The notes under the pieces: model-generated | Database searches by the model: none | The model's input: only the letters and a program-made list of their open reading frames with translations | What the model was told of the DNA's origin: nothing | Shown here: piece after piece, positions 8,906-19,579 of the stretch | Layout of the letters: the number at the start of each line of letters is the position of its first letter | Numbering within the stretch: the first letter of the stretch is position 1 | Program-made: the position numbers and the translations under genes | NCBI GenBank assembly: GCA_905480335.1 | Contig: CAJQPY010000001.1 | Location: 1 to 47,214 of the forward strand | DNA: 47,214 nucleotides | DNA from: an uncultured Ilumatobacter sp. | GTDB lineage: Bacteria; Actinomycetota; Acidimicrobiia; Acidimicrobiales; Ilumatobacteraceae | Reading direction: 5' to 3'

Positions 8906-9481
8906 TCAGCCGAGCCGACGCAACCAATTCCGCAGCAAGTCATGGCCCGATGCGGTGAGAATGCTCTCAGGGTGGAACTGGACCCCTTCGACATCATTGG
9001 TGCGGTGGCGCACCCCCATCACAACGCCGTCGGCACTGCGGGCGGTCACCTCGAGTAGGTCCGGGATCGAGTCGGGCGCAAGGGTAAGCGAGTGATATCG
9101 CGTGGCCGCCAGCGGCGACGGCAACCCAGAGAACACGCCAACGTTCTCATGCTCAATCGCCGATGTCTTTCCGTGCATAAGTTGCGGCGCCCCCACCACC
9201 TTGGCACCGTAGACGTGCCCAATGGCCTGGTGCCCAAGGCAGACGCCCAGCACAGGTGTCGATTTTTCGACAAACGCGCTAATCACCCCGCAGATGATCC
9301 CGCTTGACTCGGGTCGTCCGGGACCCGGCGACAGCAACACACCGTCGGGTGCAATCGCCACCGCCTCGGCAACGGTCACCTCATCGTTGCGAACCACGAG
9401 CGGGTCGGCTCCGAGCTCACCGAGATACTGAACGAGGTTGTAGACGAAGCTGTCATAGCTGTCGATGACGAGCACACGCAT
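8906..9481 (-). CDS. pabA: class I glutamine amidotransferase, anthranilate/aminodeoxychorismate synthase component II
   Basis: Supplies ammonia from glutamine to a chorismate-using synthase (TrpE or PabB), for tryptophan or folate synthesis. The 191-aa protein has the catalytic triad: C81 in GVCLGHQAIG, and H170 and E172 in FHPES. SPGPGRP (51-57) and HGKTS (103-107) are typical of TrpG/PabA. The ATG at 9481 gives the family start MRVLVIDSYDSF; the frame is open further upstream without homology. In M. tuberculosis the equivalent gene also sits next to pknB. No synthase large subunit is nearby, so TrpG and PabA roles cannot be separated. Confidence 0.93.
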   Translation of the reverse strand: MRVLVIDSYDSFVYNLVQYLGELGADPLVVRNDEVTVAEAVAIAPDGVLLSPGPGRPESSGIICGVISAFVEKSTPVLGVCLGHQAIGHVYGAKVVGAPQLMHGKTSAIEHENVGVFSGLPSPLAATRYHSLTLAPDSIPDLLEVTARSADGVVMGVRHRTNDVEGVQFHPESILTASGHDLLRNWLRRLG

Positions 9482-9583
9482 CGTCGTAGTCTGCCGGATC
9501 CGGGCCCCGCTACCCAGCCTGTTTCTCGGCCGACGGCCCTCCCGGCGCAGACCGGTCAACAAATCGCCTATGCTCTTGAGGCA

Positions 9584-9919
9584 ATGGCACCTCCGAAGCG
9601 AAAAACCGGCGGCGGTCGAGTCACACCCAAAGGAACCCAGCCTGGTGACCGCAAGGCGAGTTCGGCGGGCGACCACGACGATCATGGCGCGACCGCATCG
9701 CGCCACACGGTCGCGGCATCATCGCGCTACACGCCGAAGGCTCAACGGCGTCGCCTGATCCCACCGAACATGATTCCAGTGATCATGGTCATGCTGTTGA
9801 TCATCGGGGGTCTGGTCATCATGGCCGGCTATCTCGTCGGCGACGCCTCACGGTGGTTCACCGGTGTAGGACTCGCGTGCATCCTCGGTGGCCTCTGGTT
9901 TGCCACCAAGTGGGAATAG
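9584..9919 (+). CDS. crgA: CrgA-family cell division membrane protein
   Basis: Small divisome protein that in Streptomyces and mycobacteria interacts with FtsZ and PBPs and helps place the septum. The 111-aa sequence has a hydrophilic basic N-terminus (about 1-60) and two membrane helices (about 63-86 and 91-108), ending in WFATKWE much as family members end in a short TMRWH-like tail. The N-terminal part is longer than the mycobacterial one. It diverges from pabA across a 102-bp spacer that should hold both promoters. Position beside pabA-pknB matches the conserved actinobacterial order. Confidence 0.92.
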   Translation: MAPPKRKTGGGRVTPKGTQPGDRKASSAGDHDDHGATASRHTVAASSRYTPKAQRRRLIPPNMIPVIMVMLLIIGGLVIMAGYLVGDASRWFTGVGLACILGGLWFATKWE

Positions 9920-10002
9920 CCAACCGAATGGTCGGCTCGGCGCTCACCCCATTTCACTCAAACCGCCATTGCGGCAAATTCCATTGACGTTATGGGTCCC
10001 CG

Positions 10003-10029
10003 AAGTTGTTCACACCCTGGGGACAACTT
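10003..10029. terminator. inverted repeat between convergent crgA and zinc-ribbon gene
   Basis: AAGTTGT (10003-10009) and ACAACTT (10023-10029) are perfect inverted copies, extendable by a G-T and a C-G pair, around a short loop. The hairpin covers the stop codon of the minus-strand gene and lies 84 bases after crgA, so it could end transcripts from either side. There is no T tract, so this is weak evidence for a terminator. Confidence 0.35.
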
Positions 10030-10294
10030 AGTCGTAGAGTGGAGCGACTTCGACCATGTCCTCAAGGCAATGCTTCGGTGGTGGTGGGTCCTCGTCAGGG
10101 GCCATCGTCATCTTGAGCTCCACACCGCACACGTCGCAGCGATAAGCCCGCTTCACCCTGCGTAGCTCACCGGTCGGCAGCGGCTCAGGAGGTAGGCGAG
10201 TGAAGCTGCGCAGCATGCCGATCCCACCTTTCCACAGGATCCATCCGAAGAAGACCCCAAAGGCAACCCAGATGATCGTTGACGCAGCCGGCAC
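10028..10294 (-). CDS. small membrane protein with zinc-ribbon-like C-terminus
   Basis: An 88-aa protein with one N-terminal membrane helix (about 5-24, TIIWVAFGVFFGWILW), a proline-containing linker, and a Cys/His pattern C53-x2-C56 with H75-C76 near the end, consistent with a metal-binding ribbon. The stretch RCDVCGVELKMT and the acidic-proline segment before KHCLEDM recall a conserved but uncharacterised actinobacterial protein found near envelope genes. GTG 10294 is my start because it precedes the helix directly; the frame stays open to 10423 with low-complexity residues. The function is unknown. It faces crgA convergently. Confidence 0.65.
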   Translation of the reverse strand: MPAASTIIWVAFGVFFGWILWKGGIGMLRSFTRLPPEPLPTGELRRVKRAYRCDVCGVELKMTMAPDEDPPPPKHCLEDMVEVAPLYD

Positions 10295-10409
10295 ATGGCC
10301 TACGCTACCGACGGCAGTTCGGCCCGCCGCCGCCGGCCTCCGCCAACTCGCCGGGCGGCAGCACTCAGGTTGCTCCGATCTTGGCCGGGAGCCGGCAGAC
10401 CAGAGGAGC

Positions 10410-11170
10410 TCACAGTCGCTCAATCACGAGTGCGTTGACCATCCTCCGCCCTCACACATCACCTGCAGTCCATGCTGACCGTCAATAAGTTCAAGCTCCC
10501 TGACGGGCGTCCCGGCGAGCCGCGTGTCCAACGCTATAAGCGGATGTCCGGGTGCGATCGCTCCGCCGTTCGCATTGACTCGGTCGAAGATCGAGGAAGA
10601 CCTTGGCACTGAGCTTGAAGCGGTGTATGTCGACGAGCCGGAGACCTGAGCGTTCGAGCACTCGACGCGTAGCTGGAATGTTCGCAGTGAGCATCAGCTG
10701 TGGACCATCGCCGCATACCACGAAGTCGACGAGCCGTGCGCCCGCTGAAACACCAAGTTCACGAGCACGCTCAGCCAGCATGATCAAAACCGGCGCAGCA
10801 CCATCGGTGATCTGCGACGCGTTGCCAGCCGTCACTCGACCGTCGACTGACCAAAATGCGGAAGCCAGGTGCGCTCAGTCGTCCATCGACGTCGCTCGTA
10901 CCCCCCGTCGACTGTGATCGCCGCACCATCACCGCCTGGTACCGCAATGAGTTCACCGTCGAGGCGACCCTCGCGGATGGCAGCAATCATTCGCTGCTGG
11001 CTGCGTGACCCGCATGCGTCCATTTCCTCACAGGGGATGTCCCAGCGATCCGCAATCATCTCCGTCGACTCAACCCGTGAAACGAGCCCTCCGCGTTCGG
11101 AATACCAGGCGCTTACCGACGGACCGAATGGAAATCCGTATCGACCATCAGCAGTCGACGACGATGGCAT
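10410..11170 (-). pseudogene. decayed acetyl-CoA acyltransferase (thiolase)
   Basis: Consecutive minus-strand fragments in different frames together resemble the central and C-terminal parts of a thiolase. They are GFPFGPSVSAWY...EMIADRWDI...SRSQQR (up to 11170), then AFWSVDGRVTAGNASQITDG with IPATRRVLERSGL (to about 10600), then FDRVNANGGAIAPGHPL and GLQVMCEGGG, and finally MVNALVIERL with a stop at 10410. Frames shift near 10870, near 10590 and near 10445. The N-terminal third with the nucleophilic cysteine is missing, the NEAFA segment is lost and the GHPLGASG motif reads GHPLIALD. Comparison with the intact thiolase at 36114-37280 makes the loss clear. Confidence 0.88.
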
Positions 11171-11343
11171 CGCGCAACGTGGGTCCTGTCCCCACGTCTT
11201 CCTGCTTCAGCCTAAGGCGGGACCCTATGCCGCCTCGTTGGCCAGAGTCTTAACCGAAGTAGCGGCGCTGCCTAAAACAATGGTGCTACTGGTTAGAACC
11301 TGCCAGCGAGCGGCAGACCCCATCAACATGAAATAATGCGGAG

Positions 11344-13170
11344 ATGACTGGGCTAACCGACCTCGCATCCATCTCCGACATCGACGCCGCAGTGAGCGGC
11401 ACAACCGTCCCCCAACTGTTCGTTGACCTCGTCGCGCGCCACGGGTCGGGACCAGCGTTGCACGCGATGAACGAGGGCGGCGGGTGGACTGACTACACGT
11501 TCGACGACTACGCGACGAAGGTGGCGCAGGCCGCATCCGGATTGTCGGCCGCCGGCCTCGGCACCGGCGACCGCATGCTTCTCATGCTCCGCAACGTCCC
11601 TGACTTCCACTGGTTCGATGCGGCTGCGCAGTTCCTCCGAGCCACGCCCGTCAGCATCTACAACTCCTCGTCGCCCGAGGAGATCCAGTATCTCGCCTCA
11701 CACGCCGAAGCAGAGATCGCCGTGCTCGAGAACGAACACTTTCTGAACGGAATGTTGCAAGTGCGTGCCGACCTCCCCGCACTGAAAAAGATCTATGTTG
11801 TCCATCCACCGGCCGGCGAGCTCCCCGACGGTGTGTTCCCGGCCAGCGACCTGCTGATGTCAGGGCAGGCCGACCTTGCGGTACTTGCGGCTACGACCAA
11901 GCCCGACGACCTTGCGACTCTGATCTACACCTCGGGCACGACCGGTCCGCCGAAGGGTGTGATGATCTCGCAGTACAACGTCGTCTATGCGATCGAGATG
12001 CTGAAGCGGTCACTGGCCTCGACCTTTCCGGACTTCACCGGCCTGCGGACCGTGTCATACCTCCCGATGGCACACATCGCCGAACGTGACATGAGCCACT
12101 ACTCCAGCATGGGACTCGGCTACGACGTGTACTGCTGCCCCGACCCGGCCGAGTTGACCGCGTATCTCAAGGAAGTCCATCCTGAAATTCTGTTCGGTGT
12201 CCCACGAGTATGGGAGAAAATCTACGGAGGCGTGAGTGCAGCGCTCAGCGCCGACCCCGTACGCAAGGCCCAGTTTGATGACGGCGTCGCGGCGGCCTCG
12301 GCAATCCAGACAGCGAGCTTCGGTCGCGATCTCACAGACGAGGAGGCAGGCACGCTGAAGTTTCTCGACGAGGCAGCATTCGCAAACGTCCGGGCGCTCG
12401 TCGGGCTCGACGCGCTTCGCGTTGGCGTCACCGGGGCAGCACCGATTCCCAACCAAATCCTCGAGTGGTTCCACGCTGTGGGGATCAACCTCACCGAGAT
12501 CTACGGGCTGTCAGAGACGTCCGGTCCGTTGTCCTGGTCGCCGGAGCGCAACAAGATCGGCGCGGTCGGTCGAGCATGTCACGGGCTCGAGATCAAAATC
12601 GCCGAGGACGGCGAAGTGCTGTGCCGCGGCGGCAACGTGTTCCAGGGATATCTCAACCAGCCCGACAAGACTGCCGAGGCGATCATCGACGGTTGGTTCC
12701 ACTCGGGTGACATCGGCGAGTTAGATGACGAGGGCTACCTCAGAATCGTCGACCGGAAGAAAGAATTAATCATTACGGCAGGCGGCAAGAACATCAGCCC
12801 GGCCAACCTGGAGGCGGAACTGAAATCGATACCGCTGATTGGCCAGGCCGCAGCAATCGGCGACAACCGTAAGTTCGTATCTGCGATTCTCGTGCTCGAT
12901 CCGGAAGCCGCACCCATCTGGGCCGAAACAAACGGAAAGAGCGAGATGTCGCTTGCAGAGCTGGCCGCCGACCCTGACGTGATCGCTGCCGTACAAGCGG
13001 GGGTTGACCTTGCGAACGAGAAGTTTGCGCGAGTCGAGCAGATCAAGCGGTTCACACTCTTCAGCGAGGAGTGGCTCCCCGACTCCGAGATGCTCACTCC
13101 GACGTCCAAGCTAAAGCGACGCGGTGTGAACTCCCGCTACGCCGACGCGATCGAGGCGATGTACGACTGA
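11344..13170 (+). CDS. fadD: long-chain acyl-CoA synthetase (AMP-forming, FadD type)
   Basis: Activates a fatty acid to acyl-AMP and then acyl-CoA. The 608-aa protein carries the AMP-binding P-loop IYTSGTTGPPKGV (194-206), an adenylate-binding IYGLSETSG motif in the middle, GWFHSGD near residue 450, and the hinge/lysine region DRKKELIITAGGKNISP. Length and motifs fit the bacterial long-chain synthetases related to mycobacterial FadD15. Exact chain-length preference cannot be read from the sequence. The upstream neighbour is the thiolase pseudogene and the downstream neighbour a convergent MarR gene. Confidence 0.92.
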   Translation: MTGLTDLASISDIDAAVSGTTVPQLFVDLVARHGSGPALHAMNEGGGWTDYTFDDYATKVAQAASGLSAAGLGTGDRMLLMLRNVPDFHWFDAAAQFLRATPVSIYNSSSPEEIQYLASHAEAEIAVLENEHFLNGMLQVRADLPALKKIYVVHPPAGELPDGVFPASDLLMSGQADLAVLAATTKPDDLATLIYTSGTTGPPKGVMISQYNVVYAIEMLKRSLASTFPDFTGLRTVSYLPMAHIAERDMSHYSSMGLGYDVYCCPDPAELTAYLKEVHPEILFGVPRVWEKIYGGVSAALSADPVRKAQFDDGVAAASAIQTASFGRDLTDEEAGTLKFLDEAAFANVRALVGLDALRVGVTGAAPIPNQILEWFHAVGINLTEIYGLSETSGPLSWSPERNKIGAVGRACHGLEIKIAEDGEVLCRGGNVFQGYLNQPDKTAEAIIDGWFHSGDIGELDDEGYLRIVDRKKELIITAGGKNISPANLEAELKSIPLIGQAAAIGDNRKFVSAILVLDPEAAPIWAETNGKSEMSLAELAADPDVIAAVQAGVDLANEKFARVEQIKRFTLFSEEWLPDSEMLTPTSKLKRRGVNSRYADAIEAMYD

Positions 13171-13195
13171 GTCGACCGCCTGCGGCCGACATTGA

Positions 13196-13213
13196 TGGCC
13201 CTGGTCAGGGCCA
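13196..13213. terminator. perfect 8-bp hairpin between convergent genes
   Basis: TGGCCCTG (13196-13203) and CAGGGCCA (13206-13213) are exact inverted copies separated by two bases, 25 bases after the fadD stop and overlapping the last codons of the convergent MarR gene. It could act as a terminator in both directions. No T tract follows. Confidence 0.4.
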
Positions 13214-13678
13214 GGTCGACAATTCCTCGACCTCGTTGCCAGCGGCCATCAACAAATTAAGAATGCGACTCAAATCGTCGATGTGGTCGTCGTCAAGGTG
13301 TGTCGCAAACAGAGATTGAACGGCCCGTCGATAGCTGACATTCATCTCCCGCCATAACCGTCGCCCCGACTTGGTGAGCTCGATATCGACGGCACGTTTG
13401 TCGGACTGGTCGATGTGACGGTGTCGGGCGATCCATCCCTCCTCCTCCAACCGATCGAGCCGGCGACTGACGCTCGATGCGGGCAGGCGGAGGTCGGCCG
13501 CTATGTCGAGCGGACGGGCAAGACCTCCGAGACGCTGGAGCGACGTCAGCACATCGAACCATCCGATCGTAATGTCCCAATCGGAACGGAGTTCTTCGTC
13601 GATGTTCCGCTCCAGTTCGCCGACGAGGGCTTGGAGTCCGCGCCACGTTCCAACGCGGACGTTGTCAAGGCGAGGCAT
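13205..13678 (-). CDS. MarR-family transcriptional regulator
   Basis: DNA-binding dimeric regulator of the MarR type. In the 157-aa form the winged helix is visible: a recognition region LRLPASSVSRRLDRLEEEGW followed by the wing with basic and acidic residues (HRHIDQSDKRAVDIELT), flanked by dimerisation helices. The ATG at 13678 avoids overlap with the upstream aminotransferase; a TTG at 13747 would extend it by 23 residues into that gene, so the start is uncertain. It follows the aminotransferase by 19 bases on the same strand and may regulate it or the convergent acyl-CoA synthetase. No operator is visible. Confidence 0.85.
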   Translation of the reverse strand: MPRLDNVRVGTWRGLQALVGELERNIDEELRSDWDITIGWFDVLTSLQRLGGLARPLDIAADLRLPASSVSRRLDRLEEEGWIARHRHIDQSDKRAVDIELTKSGRRLWREMNVSYRRAVQSLFATHLDDDHIDDLSRILNLLMAAGNEVEELSTWP

Positions 13679-13697
13679 CGAACGTAGTTGTTCCGGC

Positions 13698-14939
13698 TCA
13701 GCCGGTCGCCCGAATCGCGGAGGAGAATGCCGATACAGCTTCGTCAACCTCCGCCTGGGTGACGATGAGTGGCGGACTCCAACGGATCGTGCGGCGGAAC
13801 GTTCCGGCGATCATAAGAATCACGTTGTGCTCTTGGAAGCAGTGGTCGACGACTGCTTGAGCACGCTCAGGCGAATCGAACTCAGTCGCCACCATCAACC
13901 CACGACCGCGAACATGCAGAAGGGCCTGGTCGAGCTGCTGCATCTCGCGAAGCGCGTCGATGAGCTGATCACCTCGCTCCTTGACATTGTCGATGAAACC
14001 GGGCTCCTGAAGGACCTCGATTGTGGCGAGTGCTGCTGCACAGGCGATCGGGTTACCATTCGACGAGCCACTGTGGCTCCCAGTCACCCACTGCTCGTCG
14101 AGAGCGCGACGCGTACCGATTGCCGCGAACGGGAACCCTGAGGAAATCCCCTTGGCCATGCAGATGATGTCGGGCTGCACCCCAAGTGCTTCTATCGCGA
14201 ACATCTTGCCTGTCCTCCCGAAGCCGCTCTGTGTCTCGTCAGCAATGAGCAAAATCCCGTGCTCTTCGCAACGGTGTGCGAGCCCCTCCATGAATCCCTT
14301 AGGTGTCGGGATATAGCCACGTTCGCCGATCACGGGCTCGATGACGAACGCCGCGACCTGCTCGCTGGCCACTTGCGTCGACAACACGCGGTCGAGGCCA
14401 CGCAACGCTCGACTGACCTCACGTTCCTGATCGGAGGAATGCGGATCGGGGAACGGCGCAATGAAAACACTTCCGGGGAGCGGCCCGTAGCCAGCCCGGT
14501 CGATCGCACGGCTACTCGACATCGCTAGGGCGTAGTGAGTACGACCATGGAATGCACCGTCGAAGGCAATGACGTTGCGGCGCCCAGTCGCATGTTTCGC
14601 GAGCTTGACCGATGCTTCAACGATCTCATCACTGGTGCTGCCGAAGTAGAACGTGTCGATGCCCTCTGGTGTGATCTCGGCCAGTTTGTTGGCGAGCGGC
14701 TCGAGTTTGTCGTGGCGGTAGACGTTGATCTGCGAATGGATGATCCGGCCTGCCTGCTCCGCGATCGCCGCCGTCACCTTCGGGTGTGCGTGGCCGGTCG
14801 AAGCTGCTCCAAGCCCGGCAGTGAAATCGAGGTACTCGTGGCCGTTTGCATCGATAACCCGGCAACCGACCCCGCGTTCGATCTCAAGATTGGTTGCCGT
14901 CGCCCAGACGTTCGAGAGATGTGCTGCGGTTCCGGCCAT
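13698..14939 (-). CDS. class III PLP-dependent aminotransferase (4-aminobutyrate/acetylornithine type)
   Basis: Transfers an omega-amino group to a keto acid. The 413-aa fold-type I enzyme has the PLP lysine K263 in MAKGISSGFP, the pyridine-binding D234 in IADETQSGFGRTGK, and the FDGAFHGRT segment near 126-133. The phosphate-binding motif, usually SGSEA or SGAEA, reads STSDEIVEA at about 101-109, a notable departure that the second aminotransferase of this window does not share. GHAHPKV and EPVIGERGYIPTP suggest the 4-aminobutyrate/2,2-dialkylglycine branch. The substrate remains open. The next minus-strand gene is a MarR regulator. Confidence 0.87.
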   Translation of the reverse strand: MAGTAAHLSNVWATATNLEIERGVGCRVIDANGHEYLDFTAGLGAASTGHAHPKVTAAIAEQAGRIIHSQINVYRHDKLEPLANKLAEITPEGIDTFYFGSTSDEIVEASVKLAKHATGRRNVIAFDGAFHGRTHYALAMSSSRAIDRAGYGPLPGSVFIAPFPDPHSSDQEREVSRALRGLDRVLSTQVASEQVAAFVIEPVIGERGYIPTPKGFMEGLAHRCEEHGILLIADETQSGFGRTGKMFAIEALGVQPDIICMAKGISSGFPFAAIGTRRALDEQWVTGSHSGSSNGNPIACAAALATIEVLQEPGFIDNVKERGDQLIDALREMQQLDQALLHVRGRGLMVATEFDSPERAQAVVDHCFQEHNVILMIAGTFRRTIRWSPPLIVTQAEVDEAVSAFSSAIRATG

Positions 14940-14992
14940 TAGGGAAGCCTATGCAGCATGACTCTCATCCAGGATGGATGTCATCAGCACAG

Positions 14993-17320
<2,328 letters not shown>

Positions 17321-17436
17321 AGCCACACGCTAGATGCAATAAACCTGAGTCGCACTGCATCAAGATTCACACCGAAGTCGGGAATACGCGCACCACAGGC
17401 ACGCATCCGCTACCCAGACTCCGGCCTGTGCGCCTG

Positions 17437-18663
17437 CTATTCGAAGTTCTCGGCGACGGCAATCGCATCAGCCCATGACGCGCCTGCGGCGAGCGAGCCA
17501 CGCATCTTCATCACCCAGCGCGGGGAGTTGACGCCGAGCGCCCCATGCAGCTTGTCGCCTGTGCGATAGAGCGCCAGAAACTTGCCGTCATCCACCGAGC
17601 CGGCAGCAACGTGCACGTCGTCTTCCGGCGAGGAGCACCCAAGGAACTGCACCCGAATATCAAACTGATCACTCCAGAAGAACGGAACGGGCGCATACGG
17701 CTCCGGTTCGTTGCCGCAGCTCACCGCCAGCAGATTCCGCGCAGCTGCCGCACCCTGCTCTGCGGCGTTCGTCCAGTGCTCTACTCGCATCTCCTCGTCG
17801 AACAAGTGGTTCGGCCAACGCAATACGTCGCCGGCGGCATAAACGCCGCGGCGGACTCCACCATCGATGCTGCGCGCATTCAGCGTCGCATCGCAGACGA
17901 TCCCATCACGAATTTCAAGGCCACTGTCGTCGAGCCACGCAGTCGCCGGGACCACGCCGATGCCGACCACGACGAGGTCGGACTCGATCAATTCGCCGCC
18001 GGCGAGAAGCACTCCGTCCTCGTGAAGCCCCTCGACCTGGACACCGCAGCGAATGTCGACGCCGCGCTCGGCGTGCATAGCACCGATCGCCGCACCCATC
18101 TCGGGCCCCAGCCCACGGATCAGCGGTGCGGGCGCGCCCTCGAGAACAGTCACCCGGTTGCCAAGTTGCTTGGCGGTGGCAGCAACTTCAAGCCCTATGA
18201 ACCCGGCTCCAATCACGACGGCGTGGTGGTCGCCGCCCGATAACTCGGCGCGCAGTCGCATGGAATCATCGAGTGTGCGCAACTCGTGGACATGAGCGTG
18301 CCGACTCTGCTCGGCTAGCTGACGACACACCGCCCCCGTGGCGATGATGCACCCGTCGAACAAAATGTCAGTGCCGTCAGCGAGGTGGAGGATGCCCCCA
18401 TCAAGGTCGAGGCCTGCCGCCGCAACTCCGAGGCGCCATTCGACGTCAAGTTCGTCGAAGGAGTCGGGTTGGCGGAGGTAGATCCGTTCGGGCTCCCACT
18501 CGCCGGCCAGTACCTTCTTCGACAAGGGAGGGCGGTCATAGGGGCGATGCTGCTCGGCACCAACGACGACCACCTGACCACCGAAACCCTCGTTGCGCAG
18601 CGTCTCTGCGGCTCGCAGTCCCGCCAACGACGCCCCTACGACCACGACCCGATCCATCTTCAT
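17437..18663 (-). CDS. FAD-dependent ferredoxin/rubredoxin reductase
   Basis: NAD(P)H-dependent flavoprotein that reduces a ferredoxin for an oxygenase or P450. The protein has an FAD site near the N-terminus (VVVGASLAGLRAAETL), RPPLSKKVL typical of BphA4/putidaredoxin reductase types, a second Rossmann site VVIGAGFIGLEVAATAKQ, and the FAD-ribityl motif GVYAAGDVLRWPN. The C-terminal reductase domain follows. The ATG at 18663 (or 18657) gives a normal N-terminus with GGCGGG upstream; a GTG directly after the VOC-gene stop would add 20 unmatched residues. The VOC gene precedes it on the same strand. A partner ferredoxin or oxygenase is not adjacent. Confidence 0.9.
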   Translation of the reverse strand: MKMDRVVVVGASLAGLRAAETLRNEGFGGQVVVVGAEQHRPYDRPPLSKKVLAGEWEPERIYLRQPDSFDELDVEWRLGVAAAGLDLDGGILHLADGTDILFDGCIIATGAVCRQLAEQSRHAHVHELRTLDDSMRLRAELSGGDHHAVVIGAGFIGLEVAATAKQLGNRVTVLEGAPAPLIRGLGPEMGAAIGAMHAERGVDIRCGVQVEGLHEDGVLLAGGELIESDLVVVGIGVVPATAWLDDSGLEIRDGIVCDATLNARSIDGGVRRGVYAAGDVLRWPNHLFDEEMRVEHWTNAAEQGAAAARNLLAVSCGNEPEPYAPVPFFWSDQFDIRVQFLGCSSPEDDVHVAAGSVDDGKFLALYRTGDKLHGALGVNSPRWVMKMRGSLAAGASWADAIAVAENFE

Positions 18664-18723
18664 CCCGCCAACATGGCACACCCGCCCCGCTACATGCTGG
18701 CCGAACCGACGGGTGCTGCCCAC

Positions 18724-19089
18724 TCAGTAGGTGCGTACCTCGACACGGTGGCCATCTGGATCACGCACGTACACACCGTCGCCCTGGCCCCGGGCGCCGA
18801 ACAGCGAGGCGGGACCCATCTCGATCGCAACACGATGCTTCTTCACAAAGGCATCGAAGGACACACGATCGGTCACGAACGCGACATGGTCAACGTTGCG
18901 ACCGGACGGCTCGTCGGCGAGCAGATCGATCAGCGTGTGGGCATCGACACGCAACGACACAAACGGCGCCTCACCCGCCCGCCACTCGTCTAATCGCTCT
19001 GCGACCAGCCCAAGGTAGTGTCGATACCACTCGACCGAACGCTCAACGTCGCCAACGCACAGCACGATGTGGTCGATTCCCGTGATCAC
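18724..19089 (-). CDS. VOC (glyoxalase/dioxygenase-fold) protein
   Basis: A 121-aa single vicinal-oxygen-chelate domain made of two beta-alpha-beta-beta-beta units. Visible are GIDHIVLCVGDVERSVEWY at the start, VDHVAFVTD in the middle and DPDGHRVEV at the end. H7, the middle histidine and E117 are where the metal ligands of VOC enzymes usually sit. The reaction cannot be inferred. The stop TGA is followed immediately by a GTG of the reductase frame, and the two genes are probably one transcript. It diverges from the thioesterase gene with less than 40 bp between starts. Confidence 0.85.
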   Translation of the reverse strand: MITGIDHIVLCVGDVERSVEWYRHYLGLVAERLDEWRAGEAPFVSLRVDAHTLIDLLADEPSGRNVDHVAFVTDRVSFDAFVKKHRVAIEMGPASLFGARGQGDGVYVRDPDGHRVEVRTY

Positions 19090-19127
19090 AGTTCGACGGT
19101 ATCGAGTCGCCCGCTACTGTGCGAGCC

Positions 19128-19565
19128 GTGTCGACCGCTGACAAAGCCTCCGATCTCGCGCTCCCCTCTACCGACCAGATGAACACCATGTTCGACGAGC
19201 TCTTTTCGAGCACCGGCAACACGCGCGCCGGGACCAGGCCCGATTATGCCCTAACCCGGCGACTGGTCGACCAATCACTCCTCCGTCCGAGTGGCTTCGT
19301 CTTCGGTCCGACTCAGTTCGGACTCGCCGATGCCGCGCCCTGGAACATGGTATTCACCGCCACCGGTCGCATCGAGCCGACGATGATGGCCTCCGAGCTG
19401 TCGGCCTGCTTCCAGCGGCCCACTCAGGGCGAGACGCTGTGGGCGCGAGCCACCGCCGAATCGGCAGGGCGCCGCAGTGTTGCAACCACTACCCGTGTGT
19501 GGCACGACGATCCGGAGTACACGCCATCGTCGACCGCCCAGAGCACCTACTCGATGCTGTTCTAA
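19128..19565 (+). CDS. PaaI-like hotdog-fold thioesterase (probable)
   Basis: A 145-aa protein with the length and pattern of single-domain hotdog thioesterases. A short N-terminal helix region is followed by a strand/helix core and the stretch IEPTMMASELSACFQRPT, then alternating strands GETLWARATAES and SVATTTRVWHDD, as in acyl-CoA thioesterases of the PaaI/YbgC type. I do not see a textbook catalytic motif, so the assignment is moderate. GTG 19128 or GTG 19119 may start it. It is followed 14 bases later by a VOC gene in the same direction. Confidence 0.6.
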   Translation: MSTADKASDLALPSTDQMNTMFDELFSSTGNTRAGTRPDYALTRRLVDQSLLRPSGFVFGPTQFGLADAAPWNMVFTATGRIEPTMMASELSACFQRPTQGETLWARATAESAGRRSVATTTRVWHDDPEYTPSSTAQSTYSMLF

Positions 19566-19579
19566 TCGCGACAATTTCG

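Noticed and set aside
10006..10026. Two DnaA-box-like 9-mers (TTGTTCACA and inverted TTGTCCCCA)
   Set aside because: Each has a mismatch to the box, there are only two, and they are explained by a hairpin between convergent genes; no AT-rich unwinding region or dnaA/dnaN gene is here.
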